Assembly (NCBI GenBank): GCA_027083995.1
Contig: JALWME010000062.1
Span: forward strand, 1 to 20,992
Reading direction: 5' to 3'
Length of the DNA stretch: 20,992 nt
Source of the DNA: Sulfurovum sp.
GTDB lineage: Bacteria > Campylobacterota > Campylobacteria > Campylobacterales > Sulfurovaceae
The translations under genes and the position numbers were made by a program. The notes beneath the pieces were generated by a model. That model saw only the letters and a list, made by a program, of their open reading frames with translations. It searched no databases and was not told where the DNA came from. This document shows positions 7,657-14,779 of the stretch, piece after piece (positions within the stretch are counted from its first letter, which is position 1; every line of letters starts with the position of its first letter).

Positions 7657-8120
7657 AACCTGAAGAGATACAGCCAGACACAGATCTTTGTACTATACTT
7701 GGTCATAATGCACAAACAGGCTATATGCGTAAATACTTTAATAAAATCATGAAACTAAACGGTAAAAATGCAACAGCAATAGCACTAAATATTAAAGATG
7801 AGCATTTTGATATCACTATGAAAAGTGTAGGGCAGTCTAAAGTCACACAAATGATGATAGAACGTGAGTTTTCCAAACAAGCCATAAACTATTGTGAGGA
7901 TGTAAATGATTGTGCAAAAAGAGAAGAACGTGTAGATTTTATAGAAATAAAAGAAGGTAAAGTATTTGGCTATTGCTTAGAAGATGAAGCAAAGAATTTG
8001 TTTGATAATGAAGCATACCTAGATGATCAAATAGTGTTTATAGCAAAAATAATGTTACTAGCTCACCGTTGGTTTGATACGAAAATAGATGTGGATGATA
8101 TTCCACTATTGATTAAATAA
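7653..8120 (+). CDS. Conserved-looking protein of unknown function, faint shikimate-dehydrogenase N-domain resemblance
   Basis: This 155-residue soluble protein is one I do not recognise with confidence. The segment from ILGHNAQTGYMRKYFNKIMK through the stretch ending near VTQMMIEREF resembles, in rhythm only, the substrate domain of shikimate dehydrogenases (HN...L...A......V...G..VT.P). The signature residues of that family are not intact and there is no NAD-binding domain, so no enzyme function is claimed. It contains four scattered cysteines. The ATG at 7653 is chosen because the frame is blocked upstream by TGA at 7614-7616; the alternative is TTG 7626. The ribosome site is weak, consistent with coupling to the small upstream frame. 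Its position between the Fe-S protein and the duplicated-start locus suggests the same operon. Confidence 0.72.
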   Translation: MKPEEIQPDTDLCTILGHNAQTGYMRKYFNKIMKLNGKNATAIALNIKDEHFDITMKSVGQSKVTQMMIEREFSKQAINYCEDVNDCAKREERVDFIEIKEGKVFGYCLEDEAKNLFDNEAYLDDQIVFIAKIMLLAHRWFDTKIDVDDIPLLIK

Positions 8121-8134
8121 TAAGGAGATTAATA

Positions 8135-8272
8135 ATGGATGATTTAAGAAAAGACTTTGAGTCTATTAATATAACGAAAACAGAGCAAAGCTCTGATTAC
8201 TACGCTAACGCTGAGTTTTCTTCAGCAGAATGCTCACGCAACTTGTTGCTTAAGAAAAAAAAGAGAGTATAA
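8135..8272 (+). CDS. 45-residue ORF sharing the N-terminus of the following gene (likely truncated duplicate)
   Basis: A strong AAGGAG site (8122-8127) precedes an ATG that opens a 45-codon frame. Its first nine residues, MDDLRKDFE, are identical to those of the gene at 8276, and weak similarity continues (SIN against NIS). After that the peptide is unlike anything I know, crosses three DNA hairpins, and ends in a basic tail (LLLKKKKRV). The best reading is the stub of a duplicated gene, cut off after about 13 codons by palindromic DNA. It would still be translated because it owns the better ribosome site. It stops three bases before the next ATG. Function, if any, is unknown. Confidence 0.45.
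   Translation: MDDLRKDFESINITKTEQSSDYYANAEFSSAECSRNLLLKKKKRV
8181..8249. repeat. Cluster of three short hairpins between the duplicated gene starts
   Basis: Three inverted repeats lie in a row: CAGAGC/GCTCTG (8181-8186 and 8190-8195, loop AAA), GCTGA/TCAGC (8210-8214 and 8222-8226) and GCAAC/GTTGC (8238-8242 and 8245-8249). The density is unusual for coding DNA and suggests an intergenic or small mobile palindromic element that became part of the 45-codon frame. Confidence 0.55.
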
Positions 8273-8275
8273 AAT

Positions 8276-8737
8276 ATGGATGATTTAAGAAAAGACTTTG
8301 AAAACATTAGTGCCCAAAATTTTCATGGTACACCTGCATTTGGACCAGATGGACAATGCATTACAGATGAAACGGTGGATTTAAAAGATTACCCTTCACA
8401 TACAGAAGCTTTGTATGCAAAGCTCATAGCTCCACATGTGTCTGGCATCTATATCTCTAGGTGGGATATTAAAAATATAGCAGCCCAAGCAGGTGATTCT
8501 ATGGCGATACATCCACGTAAGCGTATGTTTGAACTGCTTATGAAGTATGCAACAAGTAAAGACAATATGATTAAAGTACTTGATGCATTAAAAGTGCACA
8601 TGGAAGATAAGATTAGAATCTATGAAGAGATAGTCAGTAATTACCCTCACTCAGGTGAAGTGTTTAATTCTAAGATAGAAAAGGCTAGAAGAACGATCAG
8701 ACTCTTCCCTCAGATTATTGAAGAGTATTTTGAGTAG
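8276..8737 (+). CDS. Hypothetical protein, 153 residues, helical C-terminal half
   Basis: I do not recognise this protein. It begins MDDLRKDFEN, has a glycine/proline-rich early segment (FHGTPAFGPDGQ), then a region around YISRWDIKNIAAQAGDSM that looks folded, and a C-terminal half predicted as long helices with alternating charge. There is no signal peptide, membrane segment or metal motif. The start at 8276 has an AAGAGAG site at 8261-8267. The preceding 45-codon frame carries a copy of its first 26 bases. It is followed after five bases by the ComF-like gene, so the two are probably co-transcribed. The alternating hydrophobic helices would suit a protein-interaction role, but this is only an impression. 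Confidence 0.8.
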   Translation: MDDLRKDFENISAQNFHGTPAFGPDGQCITDETVDLKDYPSHTEALYAKLIAPHVSGIYISRWDIKNIAAQAGDSMAIHPRKRMFELLMKYATSKDNMIKVLDALKVHMEDKIRIYEEIVSNYPHSGEVFNSKIEKARRTIRLFPQIIEEYFE

Positions 8738-8742
8738 ATAGT

Positions 8743-9318
8743 TTGCGTTGTTACTCTTGTGCAAAACTGAGCTTCAGAATTATCTGCGAAACCTGCAAGA
8801 AAAATCTTTTTCCTGCAACTATAGGGACACGTACAGTAGGTACACTGGATGTCATCTATTTTTATAAATATGCTCACTTAGAATCACTACTACTAACTAA
8901 ACATAAGCCTGAAGGCTACCGTATCTACAAAGCACTTTCACATATGACACTCAAGCCTTTCATGGAGGAGTTTTTAGAAGCAGATGATAGAATAGTCTAT
9001 ATTGTGGGAGTAGATGAATATGTAAAAAGTGGTTATGCCCATGTGGGTGTATTGACTCACCAGATGAAAAGTAATATGTGTATACCACAGCATGCTTCCC
9101 TCATGGCACAAAATAGAGTAAACTATGCAGGCAAAAACTTACAGTTTCGCTTATCTCATCCACGAGACTTTGTCTATACTGGTAAAAAAGATGTAGATGT
9201 AATACTTGTGGATGACATTATTACAACAGGCATTACACTGCAAGAAGCACAAAAGGTCTTAATGCAATCTGGGGTGAATGTACTCTTTGCACTTGTTTTG
9301 GCAGATGTTGAAGAATAA
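8743..9318 (+). CDS. ComF-family phosphoribosyltransferase-like protein
   Basis: This 191-residue protein combines an N-terminal zinc-finger-like pair, C3/C6 and C15/C18, with a C-terminal phosphoribosyltransferase fold. The PRPP-binding loop is DVILVDDIITTGIT (residues about 152-165), with the acidic pair D157-D158. This is the ComF/GntX arrangement, a family linked to DNA uptake in naturally competent bacteria though its reaction is unproven. The start must be the TTG at 8743: the frame is closed just upstream by TGA at 8731-8733, and a later start would remove the CxxC motifs. No strong ribosome site is seen, so it may be coupled to the gene ending five bases earlier. Confidence 0.85.
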   Translation: MRCYSCAKLSFRIICETCKKNLFPATIGTRTVGTLDVIYFYKYAHLESLLLTKHKPEGYRIYKALSHMTLKPFMEEFLEADDRIVYIVGVDEYVKSGYAHVGVLTHQMKSNMCIPQHASLMAQNRVNYAGKNLQFRLSHPRDFVYTGKKDVDVILVDDIITTGITLQEAQKVLMQSGVNVLFALVLADVEE

Positions 9319-9344
9319 GCGATACCCCTTAACATAGTTTTCAG

Positions 9345-9350
9345 TATAAT
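9345..9350 (+). promoter_or_regulatory. -10 element for the DUF2868/GTPase operon
   Basis: A perfect TATAAT lies 36 bases before the ATG at 9387 in a 68-base spacer, with no clear -35. It marks a likely new transcription start for the two following genes. Confidence 0.55.
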
Positions 9351-9386
9351 ATTTCAAACGAATAATTAGTTAAGGAACTCTAGTAG

Positions 9387-10769
9387 ATGACCATCAAATC
9401 ATACTTAAATCTCTATGAACTACTAGAAAGTGATAGTACTAGACGCGAAGAGAATCGTGCTTTTGGTTTATCTCATATTTTGATAAAAAACAAACCACTA
9501 GAACAACTTTTGGCGTGGACGCAAGAGCGTAAAGAAAAACTAAGTAAACCTAGTATTGCAGAGACTTTTACAGGCTATTTGTATGGTGTGACTTTAACCT
9601 TGAGCATGATAGCTTTTGTTTTAGGATTACTCTCTGGCATAGGTCTGCTTGCCTACAGTGGTCATGAGCCTGTGAATGTCATCTACTTCATAGCAATGGT
9701 TGTGTTTTTTCCACTTTTGACAATGACACTTACGCTGATTTCTATGCTGCGTACACAAAACAGACAAAGTCTTTTGGTACATATCTCTCCCGCATTTTGG
9801 ATGGAAAAAATACTGGCACTTTTACCCCATAAGGTGCAAGAAAATATACAAACTTTGAAAATCAATCCTTTGCTTGCAAACTGGGTAGTCATCAAACGCT
9901 CACAGCTTATAGCTCTGTTTTTTTCTTTGGGATTATTCATCGCGCTACTTGTCATGGTGGTGACCAAAGACATTGCTTTTGCATGGAGTACTACCTTGCA
10001 AGTAACTCCTGAGGTATTTCATGGATTTTTAAATACAGTAGCTTTTGCTTGGAGAGATATAGTACCTTCAGCCGTTCCTGGTATGGAACTGATTGCACAG
10101 AGTCAATATTTTAGATTAGGAGATAAGTTAAGCCAAGAGATGATAGCAAATGCATCCAAACTTGGAGAGTGGTGGAAATTTTTGGTAATGGCGACACTTT
10201 TTTATGCACTTTTCTTACGTTTTTTGCTGTATATATTGGCAAGCTTTGCTTTACGTAGGGCAGTGAAAAAGTCTATGTTGTCACTCACAGGTGCAAGTAA
10301 ACTTCTTAGAGAGATGAATGAACCTATTATCACTACACATGCTTTGAAAAATGAAGAGATATTTATGGCTACCAAAGAGAATTACAAACAGATTATCCAC
10401 CATTTGGATGCCTCTTATGATGTGGTACAAGGTTGGGCTATAAGTAAAGACCAGTTGGTAGTACTGTGTGATAGTATGGGTATCATTGCCCCTGTATTTT
10501 TTGAAGTTGGGGGATCCAATAGTTTTGATGAAGATAATGAGATTATCTCCAAAAGTAAAGGGGAGGTACTTCTTTTTGTGAAAGGATGGGAGCCTCCTAC
10601 GATGGATTTTGTGGATTATATGAAAGATTTATGCATAAAGGTAGATAAGGTTGTGCTTGTACCAGTAGGTACTGCTGAGAATAACTACAAGGTCAAGCAA
10701 AAAACTATTGATATATGGGATAGAAAATTAATACAAATAGATGAGGCTAAAGTATGGCTAAAGCGTTAG
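9387..10769 (+). CDS. DUF2868-family integral membrane protein
   Basis: This 460-residue protein has a soluble N-terminal ~65 residues and hydrophobic segments near 69-95, 97-120, 172-195 and 260-285. A soluble C-terminal domain of about 170 residues follows. The overall layout and its pairing with a DUF3482-type GTPase match the DUF2868 family, which has no established function. The start is ATG 9387 with AAGGA at 9372-9376. Its end overlaps the GTPase gene by 16 bases, so the two are almost certainly made together and may form a complex at the inner membrane. The N-terminal segment around ENRAFGLSHILIKNKPLEQLLAW is typical of the family as I remember it. Confidence 0.75.
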   Translation: MTIKSYLNLYELLESDSTRREENRAFGLSHILIKNKPLEQLLAWTQERKEKLSKPSIAETFTGYLYGVTLTLSMIAFVLGLLSGIGLLAYSGHEPVNVIYFIAMVVFFPLLTMTLTLISMLRTQNRQSLLVHISPAFWMEKILALLPHKVQENIQTLKINPLLANWVVIKRSQLIALFFSLGLFIALLVMVVTKDIAFAWSTTLQVTPEVFHGFLNTVAFAWRDIVPSAVPGMELIAQSQYFRLGDKLSQEMIANASKLGEWWKFLVMATLFYALFLRFLLYILASFALRRAVKKSMLSLTGASKLLREMNEPIITTHALKNEEIFMATKENYKQIIHHLDASYDVVQGWAISKDQLVVLCDSMGIIAPVFFEVGGSNSFDEDNEIISKSKGEVLLFVKGWEPPTMDFVDYMKDLCIKVDKVVLVPVGTAENNYKVKQKTIDIWDRKLIQIDEAKVWLKR

Positions 10770-12160
10770 ATGCACACCCTGGGTTTGCAGTAGTAGGACA
10801 TCCAAACAAAGGTAAAAGTTCCATAGTCTCAGCCTTGGCAATGGATGATTCTGTACAGATATCTGACACACCAGGGACTACTACAAAACAGCGTTCTTTT
10901 CCGTTAAGTGTGGATGGAAAAATTCTCTATGAACTCTTTGATACGCCAGGCTTTCAAAGGGCTAGGCATGTACTTGCTTGGCTAGAGAAACATGAAGTAT
11001 CTGCAGATAAAAGGCATGAAGTTGTTCAAGCGTTTATCAATACACATAAAGAAGATACACGCTTTAATGATGAAGTGGCGTTGCTTGAACCCATCATGGA
11101 TGGTGCAGGTATCATCTATGTGGTGGACGGTTCTAAACCGTATGGTTCAGAGTATGAAGCTGAGATGGAGGTGTTGCGTTGGACAGGACAGCCCTCTATG
11201 GCACTTATTAATCACATTGATGAGTTTGATTATAGTGATGAGTGGAAAAGGGCCTTAGAGCAGTATTTTAAGATGGTGCGTATTTTTAATCCAATGCAGA
11301 GTAGTTTGTCGCAGCATATGAGTATATTGGAGAGTATGGCACAGCTTAAAGAGGAGTGGGTAGCACCAGTAAAAGCATCTATGAAGCTTTTTGAACAGTA
11401 TCAAGAACAGATGCTTGAGAGAAGTGCTTCTTTGTTAGCAAACTTAGTCTATGAAGCTACTTCTTTGGTAGAAACATATACGTTTCAAACAGAAGATGCC
11501 TCTAAGGAAGACAGAGAAATCATAGATATTAGGTACAAAGATGCTTTAAGAAGTTTAGAGATAGCTACCCAAAATAAGATAGAGCATATCTGGAACCATG
11601 ATAATTTACAGCTAGAACAGGAAGGTTTAACCTTTGATGGTCTGGATTTATTTTCTGAAGAGACAGCCTCAGTATTTGGGTTGACACGTAAAGAACTTAT
11701 CATCACAGGTGCAACATCAGGTGCTGTGACAGGAGCAGGTATTGATTTATTATTTGCAGGGCATACACTGTTATTAGGTGGACTCATAGGTGGATTGACT
11801 GGAGGGGTTGGGGCATACTTTGGCTTTGATGAGCTCTCAGAAGTCAAAGTATTGGGACAAACATTAGGTAAACGCTACTTGCAGATGGGACCCATGGAAA
11901 ATAGAAATTTCACTTATATATTGCTAGGACGTGCTTTGTTTCATGCACAAAAAGTCTCTAAACGTTCTCATGCAAAAAGAGGTGAGATGGAACTGAAGAT
12001 GGATAGTTCTTTTAAAGAATTATGGTTAGATGATAAACTTCGTAAGTCTTTAGAAGAATATCATAAAAAATTCCGTTCAGGTAAAGAGATTTCACCTGAG
12101 GTTTTAAATGAGTATGCAGGATTGATAAGGACTGTTTTAGCAGAACTTATAGGTAATTAA
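10754..12160 (+). CDS. GTPase with DUF3482 C-terminal domain
   Basis: This 468-residue protein has an Era/TrmE-like G domain at the N-terminus. G1 is GHPNKGKSS (15-23), a TPGTTTK switch lies at 39-45 and G3 is DTPG (63-66). The G4 position reads NHID (153-156) rather than NKxD. The second half is the DUF3482 region and contains a glycine-rich hydrophobic stretch (VTGAGIDLLFAG, then GGLIGGLTGGVGAYFGF) that could insert into or lie on a membrane. It overlaps the DUF2868 gene by 16 bases. A membrane-linked switch working with that partner is inferred; the cellular process is unknown. It runs convergently into pgpA with a 25-base gap and no clear terminator. Confidence 0.85.
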   Translation: MAKALDAHPGFAVVGHPNKGKSSIVSALAMDDSVQISDTPGTTTKQRSFPLSVDGKILYELFDTPGFQRARHVLAWLEKHEVSADKRHEVVQAFINTHKEDTRFNDEVALLEPIMDGAGIIYVVDGSKPYGSEYEAEMEVLRWTGQPSMALINHIDEFDYSDEWKRALEQYFKMVRIFNPMQSSLSQHMSILESMAQLKEEWVAPVKASMKLFEQYQEQMLERSASLLANLVYEATSLVETYTFQTEDASKEDREIIDIRYKDALRSLEIATQNKIEHIWNHDNLQLEQEGLTFDGLDLFSEETASVFGLTRKELIITGATSGAVTGAGIDLLFAGHTLLLGGLIGGLTGGVGAYFGFDELSEVKVLGQTLGKRYLQMGPMENRNFTYILLGRALFHAQKVSKRSHAKRGEMELKMDSSFKELWLDDKLRKSLEEYHKKFRSGKEISPEVLNEYAGLIRTVLAELIGN

Positions 12161-12185
12161 CGCTTAGGTTTATTGGAGGGTTCAA

Positions 12186-12677
12186 TTAAAACAACTTTCC
12201 TATTCCTATTAAAATCATAGCAGATAAAAGCCCACCTGCAATACCTGCAAGGACATCATCGAGCATAACACCCATGCCACCTTTGAGTTCTTTGTCTATC
12301 CAGCCTATGGTAGAGGGTTTCCAGATATCAAAAAGTCTAAATGTAACAAAAGCTAAGATGATAGATAGTATCTCTGCGTAGGGGTAGTCCATGGTGATGG
12401 CTGTAGAGTAGGCTATCATGAGACTTAGCCACATACCTGCTGCTTCGTCTATGACGATTTGTTGGTGGTCATGGATACCTGTGGCTTTTTCATATTTGTT
12501 GATTTCAAATATACCTATGATGGTGATGGCAAGTGTCAGCATAAAGAGTGTCTCCATACCTAAGTAGTACAGTACCACAAGACCCACAGGGAGTGAAGCT
12601 AAAGTACCTACAGTACCAGGTGCTTTAGGGCTAAGCCCAGCACCAAAAAAGGTGAGAAAAAGTTTTTGTATCTTCAT
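12186..12677 (-). CDS. pgpA: Phosphatidylglycerophosphatase A
   Basis: This 163-residue inner-membrane enzyme removes phosphate from phosphatidylglycerophosphate to make phosphatidylglycerol. Hallmarks are GAGLSPKAPGTVGT near the N-terminus (12-25), IDEAAGMW in the middle, RLFDIWKPSTIGWIDK, and GGMGVMLDDVLAGI, with several hydrophobic segments. The length is normal. The start ATG (12675-12677) has AGGAG just upstream in the sense direction, and this site overlaps the stop of the ATP-sulfurylase-like gene, so expression is probably operonic. The neighbourhood (mrp, ispDF, regulator, sulfurylase-like, pgpA) is as I recall it in Campylobacter jejuni. Confidence 0.93.
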   Translation of the reverse strand: MKIQKLFLTFFGAGLSPKAPGTVGTLASLPVGLVVLYYLGMETLFMLTLAITIIGIFEINKYEKATGIHDHQQIVIDEAAGMWLSLMIAYSTAITMDYPYAEILSIILAFVTFRLFDIWKPSTIGWIDKELKGGMGVMLDDVLAGIAGGLLSAMILIGIGKLF

Positions 12678-12686
12678 GTGTATCTC

Positions 12687-13868
12687 CTAGGTGAGTGATG
12701 AAGTCTGGTAGAGTTTGATAAGTTTAAGATAAAACTGCTCTTCACTTTGTTGTTCTAAAAGTCCAGAGCCTGGCATGAGGGAGTAGTGCATCTCTTGGAG
12801 ATTTTCAAAACGTTCAGGAAAGAGTGCTGCAAGGATGTTTGCAGAAACCTCTTTACGTACTAAAATAGATGGTGGGATGAGCCCAGACTGTATCAGCTTC
12901 ATGATAGAGTCTGAATGATAGTGTACATGGTGGTGTTGACCATGTGGACAGGTACTGGTACTGACTAGGGTTTTACAGGTGTCACAGTAGACATATTCAT
13001 CAACTGTTTTGATGTCGATATCTATGTTTTTACAATGGTCAAAGACAGAGTTGAGTCTATTTTTATCATAGTAGAGTCCCAGTCCTCCATGGTTCTTCCC
13101 TACAACCAACTGGTGGCAGCCGTAGTTCTTTGCTAGAAGCGTATCAAGTATGAGTTCATTATAGCCTGCAAAAATATAGGAATTTTCAAAAGGAATAACA
13201 ATTACCTTGTTTTTAGGCAGGAAATTTTCTATAAAGGTTGTAAGAGCATTGTGCCTGATATCATAACGTAGTCCCTCATTTGTAAAAGGTTTACGCAGAA
13301 ATATAACGAGTAAATCTGAATCTGATACAGCTTGTCTAATCATACGTTCATGTGCACGATTTAAAGGGTTAGCTGCTAGCATAAGAGAAGAAACAAACTT
13401 AGCACCTGTTTTGGTAATCATGTTTTTGATACGTTTGATGTTGTCTTCTATGAGTGGATAATTGACAGTATAGTCACCACAGACTGCTATTTCACCTAGT
13501 CTTGCAGCAGTGTTTTTAACTCCTGGATGTGAGAGATCAGAGGTGCCATAGATGTTATGAAGTCTTTGCTTTGGGTCTATAGAGAAAGTCTCATCTACAG
13601 TGAGTTCACCTACTTTTTTGCCTTCATTTATAAGTTCAACAACTTCGCCATGTTGGAGATTTTGTAGGATTTGGTGATTTTTCTCTCCGATGGGTGCAAG
13701 GATAAAAGCAAAAGGGAAAGGAACATTTTTATAGGTTTTACTTTTATCTACTTCTTTTGCTTCTTGTTGATTCATCAGTTTATCAACTGGAGAGATTAGG
13801 CCTGCTTGCACCAAAGCCAAAGTTGAGAGTATTTCTGTGTCTATATGTAGAGCTTTGCATGTTGACAT
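12687..13868 (-). CDS. ATP-sulfurylase-like protein with degenerate active site
   Basis: This 393-residue protein is homologous along its length to sulfate adenylyltransferase (Sat). It keeps the C-terminal metal-binding segment YCDTCKTLVSTSTCPHG (294-310) and the PPSILVRKEVSANIL region. The catalytic QTRNPxHRAH motif reads LAANPLNRAH (164-173), so the glutamine, the arginine and the first histidine are lost. The GRDHAG motif reads GKNHGG (257-262). A histidine-rich run (HHHVHYH, 312-318) replaces the usual segment after the metal site. It is probably not a normal ATP sulfurylase. The start is set at ATG 13866-13868, with AAAGGACC 5' of it; the longer frame to 13907 would overlap the regulator gene. 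Similar genes are labelled Sat in campylobacters (Cj1609, from memory). Confidence 0.85.
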   Translation of the reverse strand: MSTCKALHIDTEILSTLALVQAGLISPVDKLMNQQEAKEVDKSKTYKNVPFPFAFILAPIGEKNHQILQNLQHGEVVELINEGKKVGELTVDETFSIDPKQRLHNIYGTSDLSHPGVKNTAARLGEIAVCGDYTVNYPLIEDNIKRIKNMITKTGAKFVSSLMLAANPLNRAHERMIRQAVSDSDLLVIFLRKPFTNEGLRYDIRHNALTTFIENFLPKNKVIVIPFENSYIFAGYNELILDTLLAKNYGCHQLVVGKNHGGLGLYYDKNRLNSVFDHCKNIDIDIKTVDEYVYCDTCKTLVSTSTCPHGQHHHVHYHSDSIMKLIQSGLIPPSILVRKEVSANILAALFPERFENLQEMHYSLMPGSGLLEQQSEEQFYLKLIKLYQTSSLT

Positions 13869-13884
13869 ATTGGTCCTTTCTCTT

Positions 13885-14766
13885 TTATTTTTTCTTAAAG
13901 AGTCCATATTTTTTTCTTTTTTCCCATAGACTTTTTCTAGAGATACCTAGTTTTTTAGAAAGTTCAGTATCTGGGAACTTGTATTGGAAAGCATTTACTA
14001 TGAATTTCACATAATCATCAATAGTTAAAATTTCATTTTGATCATAAAGTTTAGAGTCAGTGTTAAGCGTAATAGTGTCAAATTCACACTCTAGTCCATC
14101 TGTACTGCAAAGTATAAAATCATAAGGCTTAAGAAATTCTAGGAGTTTTTCTTTATCTGCTTTTTTTAGTGTGTGTATCTCTGTAATATAGAGCAGAGAC
14201 TCTGTGGGACTTGTCTGGATTTTATCTTTCCATGTTTTGTCTGTAAGCGGTACAAATGTGAGTAGTTTATCTTTATTTTGTGCATATTCAAATACTACTT
14301 TGTCAACAAGCCTTTGGTAGTTGGTTTCTATGACTAAAGGAGTAGTTATTTTTTCAGCGTACTCTGCTGTACTGATTTCTTTGAGAAGGTTTTGCATATA
14401 TTCTTGGTAAAGTTCAGTACGTTTTTTAAGTTGTTGGTATTCTTGGTAGTGTTCTATTTTTCTCATAAGCTCTTCTATCATAAAAGGCTTGACTATGTAG
14501 TCTTTTGCACCTAAACGCAGAGGCTGAGAGACGGTATCATTGTTAATATAATTGACCATAAGGATGATAATCCTCTCTTTAAACGCTTTGATGAGCGGGG
14601 TAGTGTCTTGTCCTGGCATATTAGTGGAGAGCAAGTAGACATCTCCATTACTTTTGATAGCTTCCTTGGTAGAGCTAAATATTTCTGTATCAAAACCGTT
14701 TTCATTTAATTTGGCCGCGATACTTTGTGCTAGATAAAGTTCATTTTCTATAATGATAATTTTCAT
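13885..14766 (-). CDS. Atypical orphan response regulator, HP1021/Cj1608 type
   Basis: This 293-residue regulator has an N-terminal receiver-like domain (1-120), a middle domain of about 120 residues and a C-terminal Fis-type helix-turn-helix (ELSKKLGISRKSLWEKRKK). The phospho-acceptor position holds S47 (LLSTNMPG), and the acidic pair near the N-terminus reads EN. The receiver therefore cannot be phosphorylated in the normal way; the late KPF motif is retained. This matches HP1021 of Helicobacter pylori and Cj1608, orphan regulators reported to act in replication and redox or energy metabolism. It has the same neighbour, ispDF, 13 bases upstream. No sensor kinase is adjacent. Two cysteines (ILCSTDGLECEF) in the middle domain could be relevant to redox sensing, by analogy only. 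Confidence 0.88.
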   Translation of the reverse strand: MKIIIIENELYLAQSIAAKLNENGFDTEIFSSTKEAIKSNGDVYLLSTNMPGQDTTPLIKAFKERIIILMVNYINNDTVSQPLRLGAKDYIVKPFMIEELMRKIEHYQEYQQLKKRTELYQEYMQNLLKEISTAEYAEKITTPLVIETNYQRLVDKVVFEYAQNKDKLLTFVPLTDKTWKDKIQTSPTESLLYITEIHTLKKADKEKLLEFLKPYDFILCSTDGLECEFDTITLNTDSKLYDQNEILTIDDYVKFIVNAFQYKFPDTELSKKLGISRKSLWEKRKKYGLFKKK

Positions 14767-14779
14767 TTTTTGTTCTCTT

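Larger units (their letters stand above)
8135..8301 (+). repeat. 26-bp perfect direct repeat of a gene start, copies at 8135-8160 and 8276-8301
   Basis: The two copies are identical for 26 bases, each beginning at an ATG and encoding MDDLRKDFE. The copies are offset by 141 bases. The interval between them is the palindrome-rich segment listed separately. The bases upstream of the two ATGs differ. Confidence 0.93.

Noticed and set aside
7631..7663. Ten-codon frame from ATG 7631
   Set aside because: It has no ribosome site or conservation evidence and is too short to support.
8181..8249. CRISPR-like or tRNA-like structure
   Set aside because: The three hairpins differ in sequence, there are no regularly spaced repeats, and no cloverleaf can be formed.
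13869..13907. Longer start of the ATP-sulfurylase-like gene at 13907
   Set aside because: It would overlap the regulator gene by 23 bases; ATG 13868 has a good ribosome site and the typical length.
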